A DNA stretch of 64,000 nucleotides from Cristatella mucedo (Eukaryota; Bryozoa; Phylactolaemata; Cristatellidae). Where the stretch lies: positions 4,117,501 through 4,181,500 of the forward strand of contig WPIO01000023.1 in the NCBI GenBank assembly GCA_009760855.2, given 5' to 3'. Made by a program: the position numbers and the translations under genes. This document shows, piece by piece, positions 47,401 to 56,556 of this stretch (its first letter is position 1; every line of letters starts with the position of its first letter). Below the pieces are notes generated by a model. The model was not told the origin of the DNA and did not search any database. It worked only from the letters and a program-made list of their open reading frames with translations.

Positions 47401-49235
47401 AACGACTCGGTATTTTTAATCTTTTGGAAGTTTGCTTACATCTTTTTGTCACAGTTTTCTGATGGAGTCATTATGGTGTGCATAGACCTGTTTGTGGCTG
47501 TGAACATATTTGTTAGCATAAGTAGTGCGATAGCTGTTGCTCTGCTTAAAAAACTTACTGTGCTAGCAATGTCCATAGCATAATCTATCTGCTATCCTCA
47601 GAGGCCTGCTAGTATTGTTTGTATATTATGCATTGGTCTCAGGATAGTAGCAGAACGGTTTACCATTTGTGATATTTACCTGGCAATCGCAGGTCGTTTG
47701 CTTCCGTTGTAAAAAATCTGCTTGACATCAGATAAATCACAGTTCTCACCAAGCATTAACATTATGTCTCCCTACTTTCCTGGGAATAGCAGCTAAAAGT
47801 AAAAAATAAGTAGACAAACAAGTAAAGATCTTTTATTAAACCGGCCTCCTTGATAAAGTAGCAGAAGAGCCGTAGAACCTTTCATCCACTTGCAATAGCA
47901 ATGAAAGTGTTCCTGCTTTAGTACTCTTATAAGTGCTAGCACCTTACCACTAGGATAAGACCCAGTCGCAAGGTCATCAGCATGATGTATTTAGTAGTGC
48001 ATGCATCTAGGCGTATGTGTATACTTGTAGCACACACTCTTATCACTCGGGCACCTACCGTATTTTACAAAAAAGAACTTTCCAAAATTTGGGTTCAAAC
48101 AATGGAGGGGGGCTTAAACGGGGGAGGTTACTTTTTGCTTTAATATTGCACTAAACAACTTACCTGCTTTGAATGCATTTCCAGTATTTGGATGCATTTT
48201 GAATGCGTTTGTGGGACTTCAAATGCAATGGACGGAACAGAAGATGCTCCAGTCCACGGAGGGAGTGCTGACGATAATGGTGATAACGGAGTTTCCACCA
48301 AATTTAAAGCCTGTGATATGAACGAGGAAGATGTTGAGGGTATCATTACCAATCCTGATGCAGAGGATAGTGGTAGTGACATGAGTGATTATTATGAGTG
48401 TTGATATTATTCAGTTCATTCAATTTTTGAATACAGCTATTTTCTTCCAAAAATTTGTTAAAAAAATTGTTGGGGCTTATATGTAAGTGGGAGGCTTATG
48501 CATTCGGAATGGGGCTTATGCACTGTAAAATATGGTAATTGGCATACGAAATTTTTCCAAATCGTTTCATTTGTTAATAATTAGTCAATCGGTAATTTTG
48601 AGTGGGAGTCAGTGGGTCATAAGTTTCTGATGTCATTCCCTTTGTGATTTGTATAGTACTACTATGACAATACAGCTATAGTGAGTGTCATGTCGATAAT
48701 TAGGGGAGATCGTATAATAATTTGCACATATAGGTATAACACGAGCTCCGATAATTGAAATTGGACATTGAATCGTGCATTTAATTATGAAATAGTGATG
48801 AGCAGACTTTTGGTCAGTGCATAATTTAATTATATACGGAGCCGCTGTGGAGATTATTTCACTGTAGAGCATCTCTATTCTTTAATTAATGTTTCAGGAT
48901 TATCTTGGGAAAAATTATTTCATTAGGTGTCTTGAATGTCTTAACTTTGTACGATGAATGTCTTGCTTAATTTACTCTGATTTGACTACCTTAAAAAGAG
49001 TTGAGGAAGTGGTTAGTTGGCTTTTCTCCTTAATTACCTGTGTTGCCCAAACTATTAATTTTTTGCTGATCAAGTCCTAAGCAGGAAGCGTTAATCGTGA
49101 ACTTGCAAAACCCTGCCGACTCAGTAGTCCTGCTGGTCCTAATGCTGCTGTCATGCTTCGTTGCTTTGTGCCTGGCCTTTTGTTGCTGGCTGCACAGAGC
49201 TGAACAAAGATGGCTTCAGGTTCCACAATTGCAGT

Positions 49236-49321
<86 letters not shown>

Positions 49322-49988
49322 TTCGTGCGTATGTGTGTGAATGCTGTTCTGCAATTTGTCTTATTGAGTAGATGAGTTGGTTGATACTCGACATGTAACT
49401 AAATGGTCTGCTTGGATCGTTGGATGTCTTTCGGTATGTGGTCATGTGAGCTATATCTGCTTGGTTGGTGACTGACTCCTTGGGTTTTGCGACCTCAAGA
49501 TTTTAAATTCGTTGCCCCGAGCTCTTTGTGCCATTTTTTTGCTGGAAGACTTCGGAAAAGTGCTCCGTGCTCTTTTTCGTCGTGTAGTGCCTATAAATTG
49601 CAGCTTTTATTAATATCGCTTGATTTTTTTATGGGCTTACCGGTTAGCTCATATACGCAAATGTCCAGCACGTTTTTTTTGGTGAACATCCCGAATCATT
49701 TTTTGCTGGCATTTTTTTATAAAACAGTTCCAGCTGTGGGCTGTGAAGTGCCCCAATTTGCTGATGGTTTGTGAAGTTTTGGGTGACATCTTGTTCCTTA
49801 TGCTTATAGTATTGTTTGTGTGTGGTACTGTGTTCGCTACGGTGCTATCCGTCTGCAATTAAATACTCACTGTGGTTGCTTGATTGTCGATACTTTTTTG
49901 CTTGTGTTAGAGCCTCTCCAAGCAAGCCCCTGGAGCCGCAAACCAAATTAAAACTATTGAACAATTGTTAGTTTGCGATTTTGTCATA

Positions 49989-50057
<69 letters not shown>

Positions 50058-53000
50058 CAGACAGACAGAAAAGAATATAATGTACAATCCTGCTTTAAGC
50101 AGCTGGTATCATATCGTTTAGCTTGGCCTAAACTCCGAGATGGTGGGTCCTTCCGAGATGGTGGGTGTTAGCGTATTTGTCTTCTGTTTACAGAGCTAGC
50201 ATGCGATCCTGCTCAGCATGCCGACATGGCTGCTGTGATAATGCAGGAAGGACTGGCCCACGTCTGCCTGGTCACGAGCTGCATGACCTTAACACGTGCC
50301 AAAATCGAATCAATAATCCCACGCAAGCGGAGAGGTGACTGTGCCCAACATGACAAGGTGTTGTTTCTGTGTTGGCTGGCTGACTCATGCTTACTTGCTG
50401 CCTCCGCGTCGCGATCTTGATGCTGAGCTGATCCTGTCATCAAGCACAGCCCTGTCTGTTGGATGGATTCAATTCCTATTCTGCATATTCCTTTACTGGG
50501 TTACGTGTTTCTCGTTCAGGCTATGAAGAAATTCTATGACCAAGTTATCCAGGCGATCCTGCGGCACGTCAATTTCACAGGTAAATCGGCAATCGTAGCT
50601 TTACCAACTTGCTGGACTGAGCCTGTGATACTGCTTCGGTGGTATAGCCTTCTCCTTCATCTTGCCTCCCACACACACACACATTCAAATAGGATCATAC
50701 TGATCATCTGAATATATCGATTTGATCTCACGGGTGTTGAGTTGGCTTCAGTGGCTCCTTGTGTGTCTGAATTTTCCGGAAAAGGTGGTGCACCCTAGCT
50801 AGCCATACCAGACCGGGCCTCTCATGTAGCCAGAAAAAAGTGCGTATCTTTGGTATCATTGGGGTGGAACGTACAGTCTTTGGGAAGACGGTTGTGATCA
50901 ATTCTGTAGAGGGTATCATTGAAATAACGTTACCAGCAAAGCCGTTGGATGTAAAAGTTACTTGGGAAAAAGTAGCAATGGATGTTTCACAAGTCTTGCT
51001 GTGGATTCTGGGTGGCCCTCATTCTTCCGCGAGCTTCACAGCAAATTGCCACATTCTCAAACTAAGTGGTTCTATTGGAGTTCTTTTCAATGGTTATCAC
51101 CGAGTAACAGATTTTGATTACTTTTTGTCCTTGGATACAAAATGTTGTTTTTGTAATCTCAATTGCTGAAACTAAATAGCTATTTTGCCACAAAAGTTTG
51201 CTTTTGTGGTCAGGACAATTGTGTTTCGAAGTTCTCAGATTTTTCTGTTAGGCATGGCATGAACATACTCACATGGACAGGATCGTACATAATACATACG
51301 TTGTACTCGAATTAGTGAGTCTTAGCACTTTAGTGGGCATAGCACTACAGAGTAGTTTCTATCAAAGTGTGACAGTACAGGTGCCTTTAACGAATATATG
51401 ACTACAAAGAATTCTTCAGCATGCCTGTGGGGGATCAAGACAAGCGCTGGGCACATCATTTCACATGCGAACACTGCAAGAGAACTCTTTAAAGGTAAAT
51501 TAACAACTGTTTGAACTTGCAAGAGCACGTATCCCATCATGTATCCACACATTCCTTCATCCATCGCCCCTGTACCACACTGCCCTGAAGTATGGCGACT
51601 ATTGCTGGGAGATCATTGGACACTTAAACTTGGTGTTATTCCTGATGGGCCACCAAGGCGGTTTCACGAAGTCTCATTGTTATCTTTTCTACCGAGGTAA
51701 ACTATTACGAAAGGGACTGGCTACAGCTGACAGAGTTGTCTGTAAGGAAGAACAACATAAAGGGGGCTGCTGGTAGACCCTCTCAAGGTTCTGATGCCTC
51801 CACTGCACATCAAGCTGGCTTTGTCACGGCTCTAAATTTAAAGGTTAGCTGATTCAACAGCCTCATTTATATAGCAGCAGAAAAGCTTGCAGTGGCAATA
51901 AAGGATTGCCCTCGCCTTGATTGCGAGGTCCGACAGCCATCGCCCTCTGTGCGAGCACGTGTGTGCTCATGTGTGCGGCTTTTGTGTGTATGCAAACACA
52001 GCTTCGGAGGTGTGTGTGTGTGTGTGCAAACACAGCTTCGGGTTCATTCTCCATTTCGTGTGCTCAAAATTTAGGTCCCTGCATAATTTTGATACATTCA
52101 ACCTGAATATGCTTGAGGATGACCCCCTAAACTGTGCTTTGTTGTAGTTGCTAAACTGCTCTGGTTTGCTGTTGTTATGTACTATCTGGTAGAATTATCC
52201 AGAACAAGGCTTTCCTTGTTTTAAGTGACAAAGAAGTGATGCAGACAAGAGAGGAAACGGGCATTGAGGGCGAGAGGATGACAGACAAACTTAGAGATCC
52301 TATATGCAGTCAAGTGCTGTGAAAGCTACCAGTAATTCTGCCTTGCTGCATCTCGGTGGCTGTTACAGGGTGCCATTCTCGTGGTCCAAAGTTCTACTCT
52401 ATATCTGAGAGAATCGTGTTTTCTGTGGGACACGTTTTGATGCTGTGTTGGAACTTCCCAGAAGTTTAACTTTATATGTAAACATGTGTTGATTTTTTTA
52501 GAACTCGATAACGATGCATACCTTGTACTAAGATCGTATTTATTTATTTACGAGCAGCTCCCTGTCTGTGGAGTCGCTTCGCTGAGTCATAGTAGTTTCG
52601 TTTTACGAAAGACAGCGCTGCGCCATCTTCTCACTTGACGGAAGTGTGTGTGTCATCTTGCCACGTGACGGACTTTCTCACTTTAATTAGTAAAGATGAG
52701 TAGGATATAACTGCTTAAGCAGCAACTGTCTACAAGTTATTGAGAGCCCGGAGTGCATTATATTGGTCTTTATGAGTATCTCTGTCAGGTGTACTGCAGA
52801 CTATTTGCATCTGTTGGAAACGCCTTTATGTGCTCTCTATAAAATTGTGCTTTCAGGATTTTCAATAAATTGTGCTCACTTTGCTGGTTTTACATTCATA
52901 ATTAGTATGTTTATGGTGAAAGAGAAATTAATCTCAACCATCTGTAAAATCTGTAAACGTTTTTTAGTGGTGAAATGCATCCTCATTGCCAGCCCCGGAT

Positions 53001-56000
53001 TTCTGAAGGTACGTCAGCTTGGCTTCTTTAGGGAGCTTCCTGTTTCACTTATGTCATACCTTAACGGCCGCCGGGTTTGCTGTAGATGCCACTATGGTTT
53101 GTGGCTCCGGCATGCTTATAGTCAGTCAACGTTTGGTGCGATGTACTATTGCACAGTGTATGATTGTACGCGGTTGCATGAGCAACTGAGTGTTTAATCT
53201 GCCTTCTAGTCTGCCTTTTTTGGAGATTAATGTTTTCACTCGTAATAATAATAATGCACTTGATAAAGCACCCTCAGAGAACTCAATCTCTTTCGTAGTT
53301 AAGTTGCATTGTGTGCCGACAGTTACTATAGTCGTGTGTGTGCTGGCAGTCGTACATGTGGTGGGAAACGTGTATCCTTTTGCTCTGTAGGACCAATTCC
53401 TAGAGTACATGTTTGCCGAAGCGGTCAAGACAGATAACAAAATAATAATGGAAAATAGACCCAGATTCATCGGCGTTCATGTTTCGTCTGGTCACAAGCA
53501 GGCTCTCACTGGTATGTACACTATCCTTGCAACCATGTTTTCATTGTTTTTCAGTACGTCTCTATAATCTCAGTTCTATTCACTGCTGCTCAGTGGCTCT
53601 GCAATATTGCAAAGCAAGTGGTCAAAATTTCTGGGTTTATAATGTCACTGTTTTGGCTATGGTCGTGTTATGCTGCTGTGGTGACACCCTAGTTCTTTGT
53701 TCGTGTGAGATAAAGATCTTAGGAAAATGCACTTTTCTCAGCTTCTCTTCGTGCAAAAGTACCAGGAGCAGTATCTCAAACCCGACCGTTCTCAGCCATA
53801 CATTGTACTTCCTCGTGGTTTCAAATCAGGCATCCATGGATTTTTTCATCGGCCATATTTTAACTTTCCGTGCCGTACCTGATGTCGAGGAATCTAGTGA
53901 TGAGAGTCGTAAGGTCATTGCCTTTGCAGCAAACCACTCAGCTTCTCCGATTCCTTTGATGAGGTCGGCTCCTTAGACTTTCAGCTAGGTTTATTATCGT
54001 GCACGATGCTCATTGTGTCCTCACGACTGGAATGCAGTTGGTTTGGATCTGTGCATACACAGTAAAGTTTAATTGTGTCAGTGTGTGAGAGTCTCTAGTG
54101 CTATAATCATGCGTTTCTTCACTTTTTAGAAGCCTTAACAGACCCAACTGTTGTCAGCAAGCTGGCTGACACCAAAGCTGCCGGTGAAGTGAAAGCGCTC
54201 GATTCGTTTTATCAGATGCTGCAACAAGATCAAGACCGGGCGTTCTATGGGTGAGACTGCTGACCATTGCAAATTGCAGAACTTGACTCGCGCGAGCTAG
54301 AAGCTGCTTGACATTCATTCCTTTGTTAAGGGTTCTCAAAAAAGAGTGACGTGCGTCTGCAACCGTGTGAAACTGAAGCCAGAAAAGATCATGCTCATTT
54401 GCATTCGATGCTTCACTGTTGGTTTACAATATTTGTTGCAGGCTTGAGCACGTTGAGAAGGCAAATGATGCACAAGCAATCGAAACCCTTCTCATATCTG
54501 ATAAACTCTTCAGGTACATTGTCGAGGCTCCGAGGCCTGTTGCTCTCGAGTTAGAACGTAGCTTTACTTGTGCCTCCTCATTTCCTCATTTGCCTCCTCA
54601 TTTCCTCATTTGCAGAAGCAGTGATTTGACAACTCGAAAGCGCTATGTTGCTCTCGTCGACAGTGTCAAGGAAAATTGTGGTTCTGTTAGGATCTTCTCA
54701 AGTTTGCACGTGTCTGGCGAACGTGAGTGGCCTTTGCTGCAGCCATTACGGCGATGCATCTCCATGTCATTGCCGTGTCGCTATCTAAGCTATGCTACTT
54801 ACGTCGTAAAGAGCGTAGTAGCGTTCTTTCCTGCTTTATAAGCTTACAAGCTAGCACCTTTGCTTTCACTCGAGCCTCACCACCTGCACCTGGCAGACAT
54901 AAGTGTTGGCTGTTTTCAAGCCCTGCTCTTGTCATCACGTTTACCGAATAGGGTATTACTTGCTAGGGCAGTTGTGCTACTACTGCTGCCCTACTGTTTG
55001 CTGGTCATTCTCGTAGTGCTGCCTGACAGCAGAATCAATGGAGCAATTTTTCGTGCATGTAAGTCGTGCCTGCAGACACCGTGACCTCATAGCTTTGACC
55101 AATTTTCACCCGAGAGCTGTCAGTCAATGTGCGTGCACAAGAGTGAGCCTACTGTTAGTAATCTGGCAAGCAGTAAATTGGCTGCTGAACTTTTGTTCAC
55201 CTTGGTTGCTGCGTAGATTTACTGCCGTGCTTGTAGTGGCAAGTCGTCGTGTCTCTTGCAGCAAGTTTCAAAGCGAATGGATAGAGATTAAGTTATCTTA
55301 TGGTGCTATACAAGAATCCTAATATTGTTGTTGTTATTGTTATAATTATTATTTAAGTCATGGCAGATTTCTGCAAGGTTTTAGACACCTCAATTTGTGA
55401 GTGGTGGAGGCGGGTTTGGGCTTCCATTCACCGTCCAGTCTCATCTCAACTGAGTTTTTCTCGCAGCTTCCATTTGACTACTGAACACTTTATTGTTTGA
55501 AGTGGTCTGCAGACCTTGAGGCTCTTGAGATATAGTTAACTAGACTTTATTCGAGAAGAGTTCTTCAGTGACTTGTGGTTACATCTGTCTTTCTTTTAGA
55601 AAGCCCTGTCAGTTAAGAGGTTAGAAGTCCTCATAGTCAGTGTTGTCTGCTTTCTGTTGGATAAACTGCATCTGATCTAACTCATATGTGCTTGTTTTAT
55701 GTACCTATAGCGATAGGATGGCACGCCAGTATTCCTTGTGTCGATCGTTGGTCATTAATAACGGTTTGTGTGAATGCTAATGACCAGCAACTGCTCGAAG
55801 CCAAGGGTCCTTGCAAAAGAACTCGCGGTGCATTGGTTACATAGAAACACTGTGATCACCATTTTCGTGAAGCTATTAATTATACAGATGCTGCACATTT
55901 TTTTTTCATCTGTGTTCTAATGTTGTATGTCAATGTAACTAGACGTGTTTTGCTTGCCTCCGACTGAAGCATCACTTCTTTATATGCTATATCATTGTAA

Positions 56001-56556
56001 TCATGTAATATCATTCCGGTTCATCTAAACTGCTGTTTTGGGTAAAATTGTCTTTCACAATCACCTTCCTCGAGCACTGCACAGACAAGTCCATTCACTT
56101 GATGTGGCTCCTCAAAACCAGCATACCTTCTTAAAAGGTAAAAAAAAAACGTAAACTACCGTCAAGATTATTAACGATACGACATTTAGTACACGGAGAG
56201 AGCTAGAGATTTTGAAGCACTTTGACAGATTTACCTATTTAGCAATGTAGTTATTGCAATGATCTAGATTGCTCGACTCTAATTAATTGGTAGTCATTCT
56301 TGCAGCTTGCCTCTCTCTAGATACTAATGTTCAGCACATAATAAATGTGGTACTTGATGTTGGTCGATGAAAATCCATGTTTAACTCTCGCTATCTGCAC
56401 TGTTCTTGACGTGTACGTGATGCTTGTCACATTTGCTATCCTGGTGGCTTTTTTGTAGAGCTAGGCCAGCTAACTGGTGTCGCAGCCATTCTGCGTTTTC
56501 CAATGCCGGACATTGAAGTCGATGGAGATGACACGGGCGATCAAGCAGCTGGTTGA
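35389..56556 (+). CDS. pelo: Pelota (Dom34 homologue), mRNA surveillance and ribosome rescue factor; 12 exons
   Basis: Pelota is a cytoplasmic eRF1 paralogue that enters the empty A site of stalled ribosomes with Hbs1 and promotes subunit splitting with ABCE1 (no-go and non-stop decay). Exons: 35389-35429, 38957-39049, 41822-41972, 47319-47409, 50194-50357, 50520-50580, 52968-53008, 53391-53511, 54130-54250, 54442-54513, 54616-54722, 56459-56556. They sum to 1161 nt: 386 codons plus TGA, with every junction in phase and every intron GT-AG. Landmarks: [16 protein letters not shown] (N-terminal domain), [45 protein letters not shown] and PRKRRG (central domain), [57 protein letters not shown] and an acidic end. 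No GGQ is present, as expected for pelota. Introns run from 102 to 5346 nt and carry most of the repeats. The first 14 residues are diverged. Confidence 0.95.
36735..37412 (-). mobile_element. pelo: LINE fragment in pelota intron 1
   Basis: Reverse frames read [40 protein letters not shown] and [12 protein letters not shown], the post-RT segment of the L2-like LINE. (AAT)n at about 36736-36760 marks the tail side. Antisense to pelota. Confidence 0.8.
37863..37947. repeat. Imperfect minisatellite
   Basis: Repeats of CATAAGCATAACAAT-type units with variable spacing, inside pelota intron 1. Confidence 0.8.
38690..38840 (+). mobile_element. SINE family B in pelota intron 1
   Basis: CGACCCAGATCGTGGGTTCG with B-box GGTTCGAGCCC near 38740, followed by TATTGGTCACTGCAAGCGG and GTGATAGCTGCTAAGGCTTT. 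It ends about 110 bp before exon 2. Confidence 0.75.
38957..39049 (+). CDS. pelo: pelota exon 2
   Basis: After ...CTACTGCAG the exon reads [19 protein letters not shown] and on to TTIR, the most conserved part of the N-terminal domain, and ends before GTATGT. Confidence 0.95.
39082..39362 (+). mobile_element. SINE family B followed by repeat C in pelota intron 2
   Basis: Head GGTTTTAGCCCAGAGGATAA and GTGCTCGC, a diverged B-box (GGGTTAGAGTCC), the SINE B body (ATTGTCCACTGCTAGTGG, GATAGCCGTGAAGGCTCT) to about 39240. Then comes a stretch resembling 52556-52695 (CTCACTGCCTGTGGACTCAC, CTTGACGGAAGTCTGCCATC). It begins only 32 bp past exon 2. Confidence 0.7.
40315..40449 (-). mobile_element. SINE family A in pelota intron 2
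   Basis: Reverse strand: A-box-like TTTGGCCCAGGGGTAAGGCA, a decayed B-box, then AGAGATTAGGTTCTCTTAGG and an AT-rich end. Confidence 0.65.
41040..41800 (-). pseudogene. Tc1/mariner transposase fossil in pelota intron 2
   Basis: Reverse strand, through frameshifts and stops: [16 protein letters not shown] near 41790-41740, a GCFSGW-like stretch and [10 protein letters not shown] near 41480-41430, a QQD(N)D-like active-site remnant, [18 protein letters not shown] near 41270-41220, and [19 protein letters not shown] to 41060. This is the order of the Tc1-family DDE domain. It is antisense to pelota and stops about 20-60 bp before exon 3. Terminal inverted repeats were not found. Confidence 0.8.
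41822..41972 (+). CDS. pelo: pelota exon 3
   Basis: Acceptor TTTTTAAG; reads [24 protein letters not shown] and [13 protein letters not shown]; donor GTATAA, weaker than consensus. Confidence 0.95.
42181..42249. repeat. 35-bp tandem duplication
   Basis: TGCATTGGATTTAATATTCT starts at 42181 and again at 42215. The copies differ by one inserted A. In pelota intron 3. Confidence 0.9.
42267..42420 (-). mobile_element. LINE 3' tail in pelota intron 3
   Basis: (AAT)n, then AGAACTTAATCTCTCTCTAG, then a diverged remainder of the tail. Antisense to pelota. Confidence 0.75.
42926..43295 (-). mobile_element. pogo-like deletion derivative (copy 1)
   Basis: A 370-bp unit between TA dinucleotides (42924-42925 and 43296-43297). 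The ends are CCGTGGTATAAGCC and GGCAAGATAGG, so the inverted repeats are decayed. The reverse frame ends in [18 protein letters not shown] and MSDYYEC, almost the same C-terminus as copy 2 at 48058-48535. The motif GGGGCTTATA, in either strand, lies near both ends. Confidence 0.65.
45313..45370 (-). mobile_element. Antisense piece of LINE 3' UTR inside the RT region
   Basis: CAAAGGGAATTCAATTGAGT through CTTGACAAACAAACAAAATG is reverse-complement tail sequence (compare 14025-14090). It lacks both the hairpin and (ATT)n. It interrupts the RT fingers compared with the copy at 29915-32400. Confidence 0.75.
45858..45963 (+). mobile_element. LINE 3' tail nested in the LINE
   Basis: From CCATTCAATTGCATTTCCCT through the hairpin to (ATT)n at 45963. 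ORF2 coding sequence resumes right afterwards, so this is a later 5'-truncated insertion. Confidence 0.85.
47319..47409 (+). CDS. pelo: pelota exon 4
   Basis: Acceptor GTTTTTAG; reads [20 protein letters not shown] and [10 protein letters not shown]; donor GTATTT, weaker than consensus. The internal Met of MGAYHT is not the start codon. Confidence 0.95.
47836..47973 (-). mobile_element. SINE family B in pelota intron 4
   Basis: Reverse strand: A-box-like TCCTAGTGGTAAGGTGCTAG, a decayed B-box, and the tail ending CAAGGAGGCCGGTTTAA. Confidence 0.65.
48058..48535 (+). mobile_element. pogo-like deletion derivative (copy 2)
   Basis: A 478-bp unit flanked by TA (48056-48057 and 48536-48537). Its 12-bp terminal inverted repeats (CCGTATTTTACA and TGTAAAATATGG) differ at one base. 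An open frame at 48192-48404 carries the transposase C-terminus: a [12 protein letters not shown] stretch like the SNALDGTEDD of pogo/Tigger DDE transposases, then an acidic end [18 protein letters not shown]. The DDE core is missing, so it can move only with an outside transposase. GGGGCTTAT-type motifs recur near the right end. Confidence 0.8.
49239..49318. repeat. (AC)n microsatellite, 80 bp
   Basis: Uninterrupted AC repeat in pelota intron 4. Confidence 0.98.
49992..50055. repeat. (TA)n(GA)n compound microsatellite
   Basis: About 33 bp of TA followed by about 31 bp of GA, ending about 140 bp before pelota exon 5. Confidence 0.95.
50194..50357 (+). CDS. pelo: pelota exon 5
   Basis: Acceptor GTTTACAG; reads [36 protein letters not shown] and IIPRKRRGD, spanning the join of the N-terminal and central domains; donor GTGTTG is non-consensus after GT. 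Confidence 0.95.
50520..50580 (+). CDS. pelo: pelota exon 6
   Basis: Acceptor CGTTCAG; reads [20 protein letters not shown]; donor GTAAAT. Confidence 0.95.
51845..51932 (-). mobile_element. SINE family B fragment in pelota intron 6
   Basis: CAACAGCCTCATTTATATAG, then CTTGCAGTGGCAATAAAGGA, is the reverse complement of the SINE B tail; the head is lost. Confidence 0.65.
52556..52695 (+). repeat. Dispersed repeat C in pelota intron 6
   Basis: CTCCCTGTCTGTGGAGTCGC, CTTGACGGAAGTG, CATCTTGCCACGTGACGGAC and CTTTCTCACTTTAATTAG occur in the order also seen at 39225-39362 and, in part, 1301-1400. Confidence 0.65.
52968..53008 (+). CDS. pelo: pelota exon 7
   Basis: A 41-nt micro-exon after TTTTTTAG; reads [14 protein letters not shown] across the junction; donor GTACGT. 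Confidence 0.95.
53243..53297 (-). mobile_element. LINE 3' tail fragment in pelota intron 7
   Basis: (AAT)n, then TGCACTTGATAAAGCACCCT and CAGAGAACTCAATCTCTTTC; truncated after the hairpin, ending 93 bp before exon 8. Confidence 0.8.
53391..53511 (+). CDS. pelo: pelota exon 8
   Basis: Acceptor CTCTGTAG; reads [18 protein letters not shown] and [12 protein letters not shown], the end of the central domain; donor GTATGT. Confidence 0.95.
54130..54250 (+). CDS. pelo: pelota exon 9
   Basis: Acceptor CTTTTTAG; reads [20 protein letters not shown] and [19 protein letters not shown]; donor GTGAGA. Confidence 0.95.
54442..54513 (+). CDS. pelo: pelota exon 10
   Basis: Acceptor TTGTTGCAG; reads [20 protein letters not shown] then KLF; donor GTACAT. 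Confidence 0.95.
54571..54610. repeat. 20-bp tandem duplication in a splice acceptor tract
   Basis: TGCCTCCTCATTTCCTCATT is present twice back to back, directly before the TGCAG of pelota exon 11. The first copy contains no AG, so only one acceptor results. Confidence 0.95.
54616..54722 (+). CDS. pelo: pelota exon 11
   Basis: Acceptor ATTTGCAG; reads [20 protein letters not shown] and [11 protein letters not shown]; donor GTGAGT. Intron 10 before it is only 102 nt. Confidence 0.95.
55255..55355 (+). mobile_element. LINE 3' tail in pelota intron 11
   Basis: A diverged tail (CAGCAAGTTTCAAAGCG, AGAGATTAAG, TTATCTTATGGTGC) followed by a mixed (TTG)n/(ATT)n end. Confidence 0.65.
56459..56556 (+). 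CDS. pelo: pelota exon 12 (last)
   Basis: Acceptor TTTTTTGTAG; reads [20 protein letters not shown] then an acidic [11 protein letters not shown] and TGA at 56554-56556. No clear AATAAA follows closely; the poly(A) site is not identified. Confidence 0.95.

Noticed and set aside
49077-49445. 122-aa Val-Cys repeat frame (-) and His-Thr frame (+)
   Set aside because: Translations of the (AC)n microsatellite inside pelota intron 4.
50840-51169. 109-aa forward frame inside pelota intron 6
   Set aside because: It reads plausibly as protein for a short stretch, but I recognise no family and it lies wholly within an intron.
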